From Pseudomonas sp. LS.1a (GTDB lineage Bacteria; Pseudomonadota; Gammaproteobacteria; Pseudomonadales; Pseudomonadaceae), in the NCBI RefSeq assembly GCF_022533585.1, contig NZ_CP092827.1, forward strand, positions 2,768,001 to 2,832,000: DNA of 64,000 nucleotides, written 5' to 3'. This document shows positions 29,522-36,180 of the stretch, piece by piece. The notes beneath the pieces were generated by a model that had not been told where the DNA came from, searched no databases, and saw only the letters and a list, made by a program, of their open reading frames with translations. A program made the translations under genes and the position numbers. The stretch's first letter is position 1; every line of letters starts with the position of its first letter.

Positions 29522-31341
29522 GGCGAGGATTTCCGGCGTTCGGCCATTTGCGCGTTGGTCAGCGCGGTGGGGCTGACTTCCCACCAGGTGTCCAGGCCTT
29601 CGTCATAGGCAGCCTGGACTTTGGGCACGCCGAAGCGGTTCCACCAGACGGTGGAACTGCCAGGCGGGTAGTAGTTGGGGATCCAGTAATAGTTCCATTG
29701 CAGCACCCGGTCCAGGGCATGGGCGTGGTGCAGCATGTCGGCCTGGGTGTCGGCGCGCACCAGGCCGTCGATCAGGCGGTCCACGGCGGGGTCCTGCAGC
29801 ACCATCAGGTTATTCGACCCGGGGTCGTGGGCCGCTGCCGAGCCAAAGTAGTTGTACAACTCGGCACCGGGCGACAGGGTGACCGGGTAACCGGTGACGA
29901 TCATGTCGTAGTCACGCGCCATCAGGCGGTTGACGTACTGGGCGGAGTCGACGTTGCGGATGTCCAGGGTCACACCAATCTGGGCCAGGTTGCGCTTCCA
30001 CGGTAGCAGCAGGCGTTCCATGCCTGCCTGGCCATTGAGGAAGGTGAACGCCAGCGGCGTGCCCTGGCTGTTCACCAAGCGGTCGCCTTCGGGGCGCCAG
30101 CCGGCTTGCTCGAGCAGCGCCAGTGCCTGCAGCTGCTGCTTGCGGATGATCCCTGATCCATCGGTGACCGGGGCGGTGAACACGGTGCTGAAGACTTCGT
30201 CCGGTACCTTGCCGCGCAACGGTTCGAGCAGTTTCAACTCGCCTGCATCCGGCAGTTTGCGGGCGGCCAGTGGGGTATTGGAGAACACGCTCTGCTGGCG
30301 GATGTACATGTTGCGCATCATCTGCCGGTTGCTCCACTCGTAGTCCCACAGCATGCCCAGCGCCTGGCGCACGCGACGGTCCTTGAACTGCGGCTGGTCG
30401 AGGTTGAACACAAAGCCCTGGGCCACCTGCGGCTTGGCCGGGCCCAGGTGGGCGCGCTGCAGGCGGCCGTCGTCCAGTTGCGCGCCGTTGTAGCCCAGGG
30501 TGTAGGCGGTGGCAGAGAATTCGCGGTTGTAGTCGTAGCCACCGCCCTTGAGCACTTGCCGCGCCACTTCGGTATCGCCGAAGTACTCGATGCGCAGTTT
30601 GGCGAAATTGTAGCGCCCACGGCTGACCGGAAGGTCGCGCGCCCACCAGCCGGGGTCGCGCTCGAAGGTGATGCTGCGGCCATTGTCGATGTGCCCGATA
30701 CGGTACGGCCCGCTGCCGACCGGCTTGTCGAAGCCGGCACCGTTGGCGAAATCGCGCTGCTGCCAGTCGTGTTCGGGCAGTACCGGCAGGCCGGCGAGGT
30801 CCAGTGGCAGGGTGCGGCCGTGGTCGGGCTTGAAGTCGAAGCGCACGCTGTGCGGGCTTTCCACGATGACGGCGGCAACATCGGCGAACTGGGTGCGGTA
30901 CTTGAGGCTGCCCTTGCTCATCAGCAGCTCGAAGGTAAAGCGTACGTCCTCGGCGCGCACCGGCTTGCCATCGGCGAAGGTGGCGCGCGGGTCGATCTCG
31001 AAACGCAGCCAGGCATCGTCCGGGCCGCGCTCCATGCGCCGGGCGATCAGGCCGTAGACGGTGTAGGGCTCATCGAACGAGCGCACGGCCAGTGGCGCAT
31101 ACAGCAGGCTATCGACCTCGCTGACGCCGATGCCTTTGTCGATGTACGGCAGGATATGGTCGAACTGGCCGATCTCGATGGCCGAACGGCGCAGGATGCC
31201 ACCTTTGGGGGCGTTTGGGTTGACGTAGTCGAAATGCTGGAAGCCGGCGTGGTAGCGGGGTGCTTCGCCGTAGACGGTGAGGGCGTGGGTGGGGGCGGCG
31301 TGGGCGTTGACAGCCAAGCAAAGCAGGAACAGGCACCACAA
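29518..31341 (-). CDS. yejA: ABC peptide-transporter periplasmic binding protein YejA (start uncertain)
   Basis: An approximately 607-residue SBP_bac_5 binding protein. The mature region begins near [29 protein letters not shown] and continues colinear with E. coli YejA (for example [20 protein letters not shown] and [11 protein letters not shown]). I place the start at TTG 31341-31339, which gives a short signal peptide [15 protein letters not shown]. An in-frame ATG exists at 31461, but the 40 extra codons are translated from a REP element and are unlikely to be ancestral. It is the first gene of yejABE, downstream of ppiC. Confidence 0.85.
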   Translation of the reverse strand: MWCLFLLCLAVNAHAAPTHALTVYGEAPRYHAGFQHFDYVNPNAPKGGILRRSAIEIGQFDHILPYIDKGIGVSEVDSLLYAPLAVRSFDEPYTVYGLIARRMERGPDDAWLRFEIDPRATFADGKPVRAEDVRFTFELLMSKGSLKYRTQFADVAAVIVESPHSVRFDFKPDHGRTLPLDLAGLPVLPEHDWQQRDFANGAGFDKPVGSGPYRIGHIDNGRSITFERDPGWWARDLPVSRGRYNFAKLRIEYFGDTEVARQVLKGGGYDYNREFSATAYTLGYNGAQLDDGRLQRAHLGPAKPQVAQGFVFNLDQPQFKDRRVRQALGMLWDYEWSNRQMMRNMYIRQQSVFSNTPLAARKLPDAGELKLLEPLRGKVPDEVFSTVFTAPVTDGSGIIRKQQLQALALLEQAGWRPEGDRLVNSQGTPLAFTFLNGQAGMERLLLPWKRNLAQIGVTLDIRNVDSAQYVNRLMARDYDMIVTGYPVTLSPGAELYNYFGSAAAHDPGSNNLMVLQDPAVDRLIDGLVRADTQADMLHHAHALDRVLQWNYYWIPNYYPPGSSTVWWNRFGVPKVQAAYDEGLDTWWEVSPTALTNAQMAERRKSSP

Positions 31342-31344
31342 TCT

Positions 31345-31449
31345 CTGTGGGAGCGGCGGTGCGCCGCTGCGACGTGCCCGCGAATGCGTCCGAGCATGCA
31401 GCCTCGTCGTCTGGGCTGACGCATTCGCGGGTAAACCCGCTCCCACAGG
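31345..31449. repeat. REP doublet abutting the yejA signal-peptide codons
   Basis: CTGTGGGAGCGGCGGTGCGCCGCTGCGACG at the left and GCATTCGCGGGTAAACCCGCTCCCACAG at the right form an imperfect inverted pair, with CCCGCGAATGCGTC in between. The left arm ends only three bases upstream of the proposed yejA TTG start, so the element may have replaced the original start region. Confidence 0.82.
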
Positions 31450-31474
31450 GGATCTCATCACCTGAACAGGTGAA

Positions 31475-31756
31475 TCAGTCCTGGCGGCTGGTCACTTCCA
31501 GCAAGTGGTAGCCGAACTGGGTCTTCACCGGGCCTTGCACGGTGTTGATCGGGGCGCTGAACACCACGGTGTCGAACTCCTTGACCATCTGGCCCGGGCC
31601 GAACGAGCCCAGGTCACCGCCCTGGCGGCTGGACGGGCAGGTGGAGTTGGCTTTGGCAATTTCAGCGAAGTCGGCGCCTGCTTCGATCTGGGCTTTCAGT
31701 TCTTTGCATTTGTCTTCGCTGCTGACCAGGATGTGGCGGGCGGTTGCACGGGCCAT
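31475..31756 (-). CDS. PpiC-like parvulin peptidyl-prolyl isomerase
   Basis: A 93-residue single-domain parvulin starting MARATARHILVSSEDKC. Active-site strands are clear: RHILVSS, NSTCPSSRQGGDLGSFGPGQMV and FGYHLLEVTSRQD. It lacks a signal peptide. It is about 55-60 percent similar by eye to the other parvulin at 20366-20641 but has its own insertions, so both look functional. It sits between the DAHP synthase gene and yejA on the same strand, in a good position to be read from the DAHP synthase promoter. Confidence 0.9.
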   Translation of the reverse strand: MARATARHILVSSEDKCKELKAQIEAGADFAEIAKANSTCPSSRQGGDLGSFGPGQMVKEFDTVVFSAPINTVQGPVKTQFGYHLLEVTSRQD

Positions 31757-31835
31757 GGGTACTGCTCCTTGGGGTAAAAAGGCAAGCCTAGCGCACTTGT
31801 CCGGGGTATGTCTCGCCAGGCTTGCAACCCGCTGC

Positions 31836-32891
31836 CTACAGTTTTTGTGCCGCCTCACGCAACAGGGTTTCGGTCGAGGCCCAGCCCAGGCAACCATCGG
31901 TGATCGACACGCCGTATTTCAGCGCGCCCTTGCCCAGCGCCTGGCAGCCGTCGAACAGGTGCCCTTCGATCATCACGCCAACGATCGAGCGGTCACCGGC
32001 CATGCGCTGCTCCAGCACATCGTTGAATACCGCCGGCTGACGCGCCGGGTCCTTGCCGCTGTTGGCGTGGCTGCAATCGACCATGATCCGCCCCTGCAGC
32101 CCGGCCTTGGCCAGTGCCTGGCGGGCCATGGCGATGCTGTTGGCGTCAAAGTTCGGGCCTTTGTGGCCGCCGCGCAGCACCAGGTGGGTGTCCGGGTTGC
32201 CCAGGGTTTCGATGATGGCCGGGTAACCCTGCGCATCCATGCCGAAGTGGCGGTGCGGGTGGGCGGCGCTGCGCATGGCGTCGCTGGCGATGGCGATGCC
32301 GCCGTCGGTGCCGTTCTTGAAACCGACCGGCAGCTCCAGGCCACTGACCATTTCGCGGTGGATCTGCGATTCGGTGGTGCGTGCGCCAATCGCGGCCCAG
32401 GCCAGCAGGTCATCGAAGTAGCCGGCGGCCATGGGCTGCAGCAGTTCGGTGGCGACCGGCAGGCCGCGCTCGATCATGTTCAGCATCAGCCCGCGGGACA
32501 GGGCGATGCCGGCGTGCATGTCGTCGCTGCCATCGAGGTGCGGGTCGTAGGCCAGGCCTTTCCAGCCGACCGTGGTGCGGGGCTTTTCGACGTAGGCGCG
32601 CATCACCAGCAGCAGCTTGTCGTCGACTTCGCGGCTGAGGGCGGCCAGGCGGTCGGCGTATTCCAGGGCCGAGCGCGGGTCGTGGATCGAGCACGGGCCA
32701 ACGATCACCAGCAGGCGCTGGTCGCGGCCTTCGAGGATGTCGCGGATGGCCTGGCGGTGGGCATGGACTTGCTGGGTAAGTTCGCTGGACAGCGGCATTT
32801 GCTGCTTGAGCAGGTGCGGGCTGGGCAGGCGCTGGGTGACGGTGGTGTTGGCGGCTTGCGGCTGGGTCAGGGCGAGGCTGGAAGCTTGCAT
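31836..32891 (-). CDS. aroF: 3-deoxy-7-phosphoheptulonate (DAHP) synthase, class I
   Basis: A 351-residue class I DAHP synthase, the entry enzyme of the shikimate pathway (PEP plus erythrose 4-phosphate). Family motifs are visible: VIVGPCSIHDP, MRAYVEKPRTTVGWKGL, ATELLQPMAAGYFDDLLAWAAIGARTTESQIHREM, GNPDTHLVLRGGHKGPNFD and MVDCSHANSGKDP. The N-terminus contains the effector-binding segment, but the controlling amino acid cannot be told by eye. The ATG at 32891 follows AGGGA. Upstream lie two short aromatic-rich ORFs and a terminator, so expression is very likely controlled by attenuation in response to Tyr, Phe or Trp charging. Confidence 0.95.
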   Translation of the reverse strand: MQASSLALTQPQAANTTVTQRLPSPHLLKQQMPLSSELTQQVHAHRQAIRDILEGRDQRLLVIVGPCSIHDPRSALEYADRLAALSREVDDKLLLVMRAYVEKPRTTVGWKGLAYDPHLDGSDDMHAGIALSRGLMLNMIERGLPVATELLQPMAAGYFDDLLAWAAIGARTTESQIHREMVSGLELPVGFKNGTDGGIAIASDAMRSAAHPHRHFGMDAQGYPAIIETLGNPDTHLVLRGGHKGPNFDANSIAMARQALAKAGLQGRIMVDCSHANSGKDPARQPAVFNDVLEQRMAGDRSIVGVMIEGHLFDGCQALGKGALKYGVSITDGCLGWASTETLLREAAQKL

Positions 32892-32940
32892 GGCGTTTTT
32901 TCCCTGGGCGGACGGCGGGTTCTGGCCCGCGTGGTCGGCC

Positions 32941-33090
32941 CTATCGAGGTGTTCGACAGATCGTTGAATTCGTATTGGCTGCTGCATTGCCACCTGTGGA
33001 AGACCGAACGGAGGCGGCAGGCTGGCCCGAACGGGATTGGCTAAATCGCCAGGCGTAGGTGTTTGCGTAGTAATAGGTGGCGTAGTTCAT
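32941..33090 (-). CDS. Second aromatic leader peptide upstream of DAHP synthase
   Basis: A 49-codon ORF starting MNYATYYYANTYAWRF: five Tyr, one Trp and one Phe fall in the first 16 codons, including three consecutive Tyr codons. The remaining ~33 residues (Ser, Ala, Thr, Asn rich) are not conserved-looking. A good ribosome site (TTGAGGA) lies seven bases before the ATG. It lies after the terminator and ends 49 bp before the DAHP synthase ATG. Ribosome stalling on the Tyr run could report tyrosine charging. Not annotated-size for most gene callers; the coding claim rests on codon content and ribosome site. Confidence 0.72.
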   Translation of the reverse strand: MNYATYYYANTYAWRFSQSRSGQPAASVRSSTGGNAAANTNSTICRTPR

Positions 33091-33138
33091 GAATCTGTCC
33101 TCAATGTGAATCGGTGTTGTTCAAAGGCCTGAAAAGCA

Positions 33139-33170
33139 AAACCCCCGGTCGGGAAGCCGACCGGGGGTTT
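33139..33170 (-). terminator. Intrinsic terminator (attenuator) in the DAHP synthase leader
   Basis: On the minus strand AAACCCCCGGTCGG and CCGACCGGGGGTTT form a perfect 14-bp stem with a CTTC loop, followed by TTGCTTTT. It lies downstream of the first leader peptide and upstream of the second, inside the only plausible transcript to DAHP synthase, so it is positioned as an attenuator. Confidence 0.92.
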
Positions 33171-33214
33171 GAGTATTCTCATGTTCGGCGGCCCCTCGAA
33201 GGTGGGCGCCGTGT

Positions 33215-33247
33215 GGGTATCGGCGCCTAGTGGCTAAACCAATACCC
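33215..33247 (-). promoter_or_regulatory. Leader RNA stem pairing aromatic codons with a downstream segment
   Basis: GGGTATTGG (33247-33239, the Gly-Tyr-Trp codons of leader 1) is complementary to CCGATACCC (33223-33215): nine pairs with one G-U and a 15-nt loop. This is a classic 1:2 attenuator stem that a ribosome on the aromatic codons would open. A GGCGCC motif at 33226-33221 recurs at 33209-33204, so an alternative 2:3 pairing is possible. Confidence 0.7.
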
Positions 33248-33346
33248 GAAGTAATAGCTGGCAGGTGCCACGCAGCCGGCAACGGCCAGCACAGGACGCA
33301 GGGTGCGACCGGTGTGGTTGGCGTGGTTGCAGGTGTGTTTTGGCAT
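33227..33346 (-). CDS. First aromatic leader peptide upstream of DAHP synthase
   Basis: A 39-codon ORF, MPKHTCNHANHT... ending in ASYYFGYWFSH. Six of the last eleven residues are aromatic: Tyr-Tyr-Phe-Gly-Tyr-Trp-Phe. All three aromatic amino acids are represented, as expected if the sensor reads overall aromatic supply rather than one end product. The ATG follows GGAGAG by seven bases. The aromatic codons sit in one arm of a predicted stem, and a strong terminator lies ~57 bp past the stop. It is preceded by a plausible sigma-70 promoter. The His/Asn-rich first half has no known role. Confidence 0.8.
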   Translation of the reverse strand: MPKHTCNHANHTGRTLRPVLAVAGCVAPASYYFGYWFSH

Positions 33347-33421
33347 GTTGCTCTCCAGTGAATGAGCCCGAGCTTACTTCAGTTCGGTCGGGCCATTCAA
33401 TGGATAAATGCTATGGGGGCG

Positions 33422-33450
33422 ATCATTTGTTTTTGTACTGGATGGTTCAA
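33422..33450 (-). promoter_or_regulatory. Probable sigma-70 promoter of the DAHP synthase leader
   Basis: On the minus strand TTGAAC (33450-33445) and AATGAT (33427-33422) are separated by 17 bases. This would start a transcript near 33415, about 70 nt before the first leader peptide. The -35 box overlaps the stop codon of the upstream PEBP gene. A CCATTCAATGG palindrome at 33392-33402 lies just downstream. Confidence 0.5.
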
Positions 33451-33998
33451 TGGCCATAGCGCCCGACCAGGCTCTGCGCCCCTAGCGCGTGGCCTTGCAG
33501 CAGTTGCAGCAGGCCACTGCGGTCCAGGCCCTCGGGCAGGGTGCCCAATGGCAGGTCGGTGGCGATCAGCGTCAGTGCGTAGTGGTGCGGGTTGTCGCCG
33601 GCGGGTGGGCAGGGGCCTCGGTAGCTGAGCGTGCCCCGCGAGTTGCGACCCACGGTCACGCCTGGCCCGGTCAGCCCGGCGATGCCTTCCTTCAGCCCAT
33701 CCTGGGCCGGGTCAATGTTGTAGGCGATCCAGTGGACCACGCCAATACCCTTGCCGCCGTCCGGGTCGAACATGATCAGGGCCAGCGACCGGGTGCCTGC
33801 GGGGAGGTTGTCCCAGCTCAGTTGCGGGGTGCGCTCTTCGCCAGCGCCGCAGGCCGGGTCCGGGCCAACCTGCTGCAGGGCGATCACGCCACCATCGGTG
33901 AACGACGACGAACTGATCGACAGCGCACCCTGGCCGCCAGCGACGGCCAGGGTGCTGCACGGCAGCAGGGCGGCAAGCAGCCAGGGTTTGAGGTTCAT
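33447..33998 (-). CDS. YbhB/YbcL (PEBP, Raf-kinase-inhibitor-like) periplasmic protein
   Basis: A 183-residue exported PEBP-fold protein. It has a signal peptide (MNLKPWLLAALLPCSTLAVAG) and the PEBP ligand-site motifs: TPQLSWDNLPAGTRSLALIMFDPD, VHWIAYNI and YRGPCPPAGDNPHHYALTLIATD. The bacterial family binds small anionic or phospholipid-like ligands; cellular roles are unclear. It is on the same strand as the DAHP synthase leader, but that leader has its own probable promoter at the 3' end of this gene. Confidence 0.92.
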   Translation of the reverse strand: MNLKPWLLAALLPCSTLAVAGGQGALSISSSSFTDGGVIALQQVGPDPACGAGEERTPQLSWDNLPAGTRSLALIMFDPDGGKGIGVVHWIAYNIDPAQDGLKEGIAGLTGPGVTVGRNSRGTLSYRGPCPPAGDNPHHYALTLIATDLPLGTLPEGLDRSGLLQLLQGHALGAQSLVGRYGH

Positions 33999-34046
33999 GG
34001 TGAATCCTCGGCAGGGCGTTCGGGCGCAGTGTAGCCCAGGCTGGGC

Positions 34047-34355
34047 TCAATGGCTGTCCTGGTCCTCGGCGGTGCCGCCGGTGCGCCCGGCGCCGGAACC
34101 GGTGGCTTCGCCGGTGCTGTTGGAGCCGCCAGCGGCGCCGTCGGCGGCATCGCTGTTGCTGCCGGTATCGCTGCTGTCGTTGCCTTTGCTGCTGCCAGGG
34201 CTGTTGACGCTGCTACCTTCACCGGCAGTCTTGCCACCGGACTGGTCGGTTTGCGGGTGGCTGTCGGTATGGATGTCGGTGGCGGCCAGGCTGGTGCCAG
34301 TGGCGGCGGCCAGGGCAAGGGCAAGGCACAGCGAGAGTGGGCGAATGCGGATCAT
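34047..34355 (-). CDS. Exported low-complexity Ser/Gly/Asp-rich protein
   Basis: A 102-residue protein with a good signal peptide (MIRIRPLSLCLALALAAATGTSLA) and a mature part composed almost only of Ser, Gly, Asp, Asn, Thr and Ala (SSKGNDSSDTGSNSDAADG). No family is recognised. The ATG at 34355 is preceded by AAAGGAG, which fixes the start. The acidic, disordered mature chain could bind cations or act as a spacer, but nothing specific can be said. Other frames here are open only because of base bias. Confidence 0.7.
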   Translation of the reverse strand: MIRIRPLSLCLALALAAATGTSLAATDIHTDSHPQTDQSGGKTAGEGSSVNSPGSSKGNDSSDTGSNSDAADGAAGGSNSTGEATGSGAGRTGGTAEDQDSH

Positions 34356-34481
34356 GGAACGTCTCCTTTGCGGATGATCTGTCATTCGTTGGGCTGGGGG
34401 CGGGGAGTGGGGTGCCGTCTGGGCGACGGATGGTCATTCGATCAGGCTGCTGTGCAGCCCGATCGATTGCAAGGGGGCCGA

Positions 34482-35447
34482 TCAGCGGCAGTTGCCCGCC
34501 TTGCGATACCCCGCTGCCTGCGCCTCACCCTCGGTGGCGAAGGTGACCTGGTTCTTCGCGGTAACCTGGGTATAGCCCGGGCAGCCGACGGAGAGGTGAT
34601 AGACGTGGCTGTTGCGGTTGCCAAGCACCGCTCCTACCGGCTCGGCACTGGCCAGGCTCGGCTTGGCCTCTGGCTTGGCAGCCTTCGCCGGCACCGCTTG
34701 CACCACGCCACTGCCGACCGGCTTGTAGTTGGCGGTCCATTTGCGTTCCCCGGTCACGAAGGGGTTGGCATGCCCCATGATCGCGGCAATGCGCCGGTCA
34801 CGCTCTTTTTCCCAGGCCGACACCGGGTGCTGTTTGTCCCAGGCCATCAGCAACTGTTGCTGTTGGCGCGACATGCTCAGCTTGTAGCGGTCGTACATAT
34901 AGAAGGTGGTGCGGGCGACCAGGCCTTTCACTTCGTCACGGGGTTCGGCAGCACGCTGCACGAAGTCGACCTTGGTGCTGCACTGCCCGTATTGCCCTGC
35001 ATTGCCAGCAACCATGCCGTAGTTGAAATTGCTGCGGTCGCCGTTGACCTCGCCTACTGCCGGGTACAGGTTGAACAGGTCGGCCTCCATGGCGCGGAAC
35101 ACCGGGTCGTCATCCACGCAATGCTCGCGGCCACCGTTCTTCCAGCACTGGCGCTGGTTGCCAAAGGTATAGGCCGGCACGATGTGCTCCCATTCGGTGC
35201 GCTCTGCTCGGTTCTGCTGCTTGCGGGTCTGGTAGCCACACGAGGCGGCATCGATACGCCCGCCGGACTTGCCCACCCAGGTCCATTTGCAGCCGCAGTA
35301 CAGGTCGCCCATGGCACTACTGGCCTGGTCCATGTACACCTTCTGCTTGGCCACTACCTTGGCCTCGGTGAAGGTCGCCGGCGGGTTGGCCAGGGCGGGG
35401 AGGGTGAAGGAAAATAGTAAGGATACGGCGTAAAGCAGTGATTTCAT
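34482..35447 (-). CDS. endA: Endonuclease I (EndA/NucM type) with C-terminal Ada-like metal-binding domain
   Basis: A 321-residue secreted nuclease. Signal peptide (cleavage after ALA, residue ~20), then the endonuclease I domain with the beta-beta-alpha-metal motif RTEWEHIVPAYTFG, cysteine pairs (YCGC, QCW, EHCVDDDPVF) and NFNYGMVAGN. After a Lys/Ala/Pro-rich linker (~residue 255) a second domain reads GNRNSHVYHLSVGCPGYTQV ... AGYRKAGNC, the Ada-type zinc-binding-like module found at the end of several nucleases. It would degrade extracellular or periplasmic DNA. A 19-bp palindrome lies upstream of its ATG. Confidence 0.93.
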   Translation of the reverse strand: MKSLLYAVSLLFSFTLPALANPPATFTEAKVVAKQKVYMDQASSAMGDLYCGCKWTWVGKSGGRIDAASCGYQTRKQQNRAERTEWEHIVPAYTFGNQRQCWKNGGREHCVDDDPVFRAMEADLFNLYPAVGEVNGDRSNFNYGMVAGNAGQYGQCSTKVDFVQRAAEPRDEVKGLVARTTFYMYDRYKLSMSRQQQQLLMAWDKQHPVSAWEKERDRRIAAIMGHANPFVTGERKWTANYKPVGSGVVQAVPAKAAKPEAKPSLASAEPVGAVLGNRNSHVYHLSVGCPGYTQVTAKNQVTFATEGEAQAAGYRKAGNCR

Positions 35448-35512
35448 GAGAAAAACATATTTCAGGTCGGGGCGCGCATTGTAATCATTTCCTCGGGGCT
35501 GGCCAGCCTGGA

Positions 35513-35531
35513 CAAGTTGACTGTCAACTTG
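35513..35531. promoter_or_regulatory. Perfect 19-bp palindrome upstream of endA
   Basis: CAAGTTGACTGTCAACTTG: two nine-base arms around one central base, between the Lrp-family gene and endA, 66 bp upstream of the endA ATG. The one-base centre makes a terminator unlikely; it looks like a repressor or activator operator. The cognate regulator is unknown. Confidence 0.6.
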
Positions 35532-35562
35532 CGCGCTTTTACAGCGGCTCGCAATAAAGGCT

Positions 35563-36030
35563 TCAATCCGTGAGGGTCGGCACGAAAAGGCCAGTCTTCA
35601 CATTGCTCATCGACACCAGTGTCTTGAAGCGCTTGACGTTGTTGTTCTCGAAGAACAGCTCACGGGTCAGCTGGGTGTACTGCTCCATGTGCCGCACCAG
35701 CATGATCAGCACGAAATCGCATTCCCCGGCCACGTAGTAGCACTGTTGCACCTGCGGGCAGGCGAGGAAGGCGCGTTTCATCTCGTCCAGCAGGTCCAGG
35801 CGCTCGTTCTCCACTTCAACCTCGGTGATCACGGTCAGCGTGTACCCCAGCTGCTCCGGGTTCACCTGTGCCACCGTGCCGCGGATCACGCCGTCGGCCG
35901 TCAGCTTCTTCAGGCGCCGGTTGACCGCCGCCGAGGACAGGTTGACCTGCGCACCGAGGTCCAGCTGTGAAGTGCCGGCGTCGCGCTGCACGGCATCGAG
36001 CAGGGCCAGGTCGAAGTGATCGAGGGGCAT
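35563..36030 (-). CDS. Lrp/AsnC-family regulator
   Basis: A 155-residue Lrp/AsnC regulator. The helix-turn-helix (AGTSQLDLGAQVNLSSAAVNRRLKKL) lies at residues ~17-43, followed by the RAM ligand-binding domain (YYVAGECDFVLIMLVRHMEQYTQL). The ATG at 36030 starts MPLDHFDLALLDAV. It is divergent from the hydrolase/diaminopropionate ammonia-lyase/M20 operon, so that operon is the obvious target, with an amino acid such as 2,3-diaminopropionate a plausible effector. Confidence 0.93.
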   Translation of the reverse strand: MPLDHFDLALLDAVQRDAGTSQLDLGAQVNLSSAAVNRRLKKLTADGVIRGTVAQVNPEQLGYTLTVITEVEVENERLDLLDEMKRAFLACPQVQQCYYVAGECDFVLIMLVRHMEQYTQLTRELFFENNNVKRFKTLVSMSNVKTGLFVPTLTD

Positions 36031-36098
36031 GGGAGGGGCTCCGTAGGCGAACAGCGGTAAATGCCGAAAGTGCGTAATAAAAGTGCATGAATTGGCCA

Positions 36099-36112
36099 AA
36101 AATCAAGATTTT
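36099..36112. promoter_or_regulatory. A/T-rich palindrome in the lrp/amidase divergent promoter
   Basis: AAAATCAAGATTTT, two six-base arms around AA, lies in the 150-bp divergent gap between the Lrp-family gene and the Zn-hydrolase gene. Lrp-family operators commonly have an A/T-rich centre, so this is a candidate binding site. Confidence 0.5.
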
Positions 36113-36180
36113 CATACGCGGCGAGCGAATAGAATTTCCCGTGAACAAGAACGGCGGTGTAGAGCCAAGGCTTTTCACCC

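Noticed and set aside
34050..35417. A 455-codon plus-strand open frame opposite endonuclease I and the Ser-rich protein
   Set aside because: The minus strand encodes a nuclease with clear motifs; the plus frame is Ala/Val/Gly-rich without a family.
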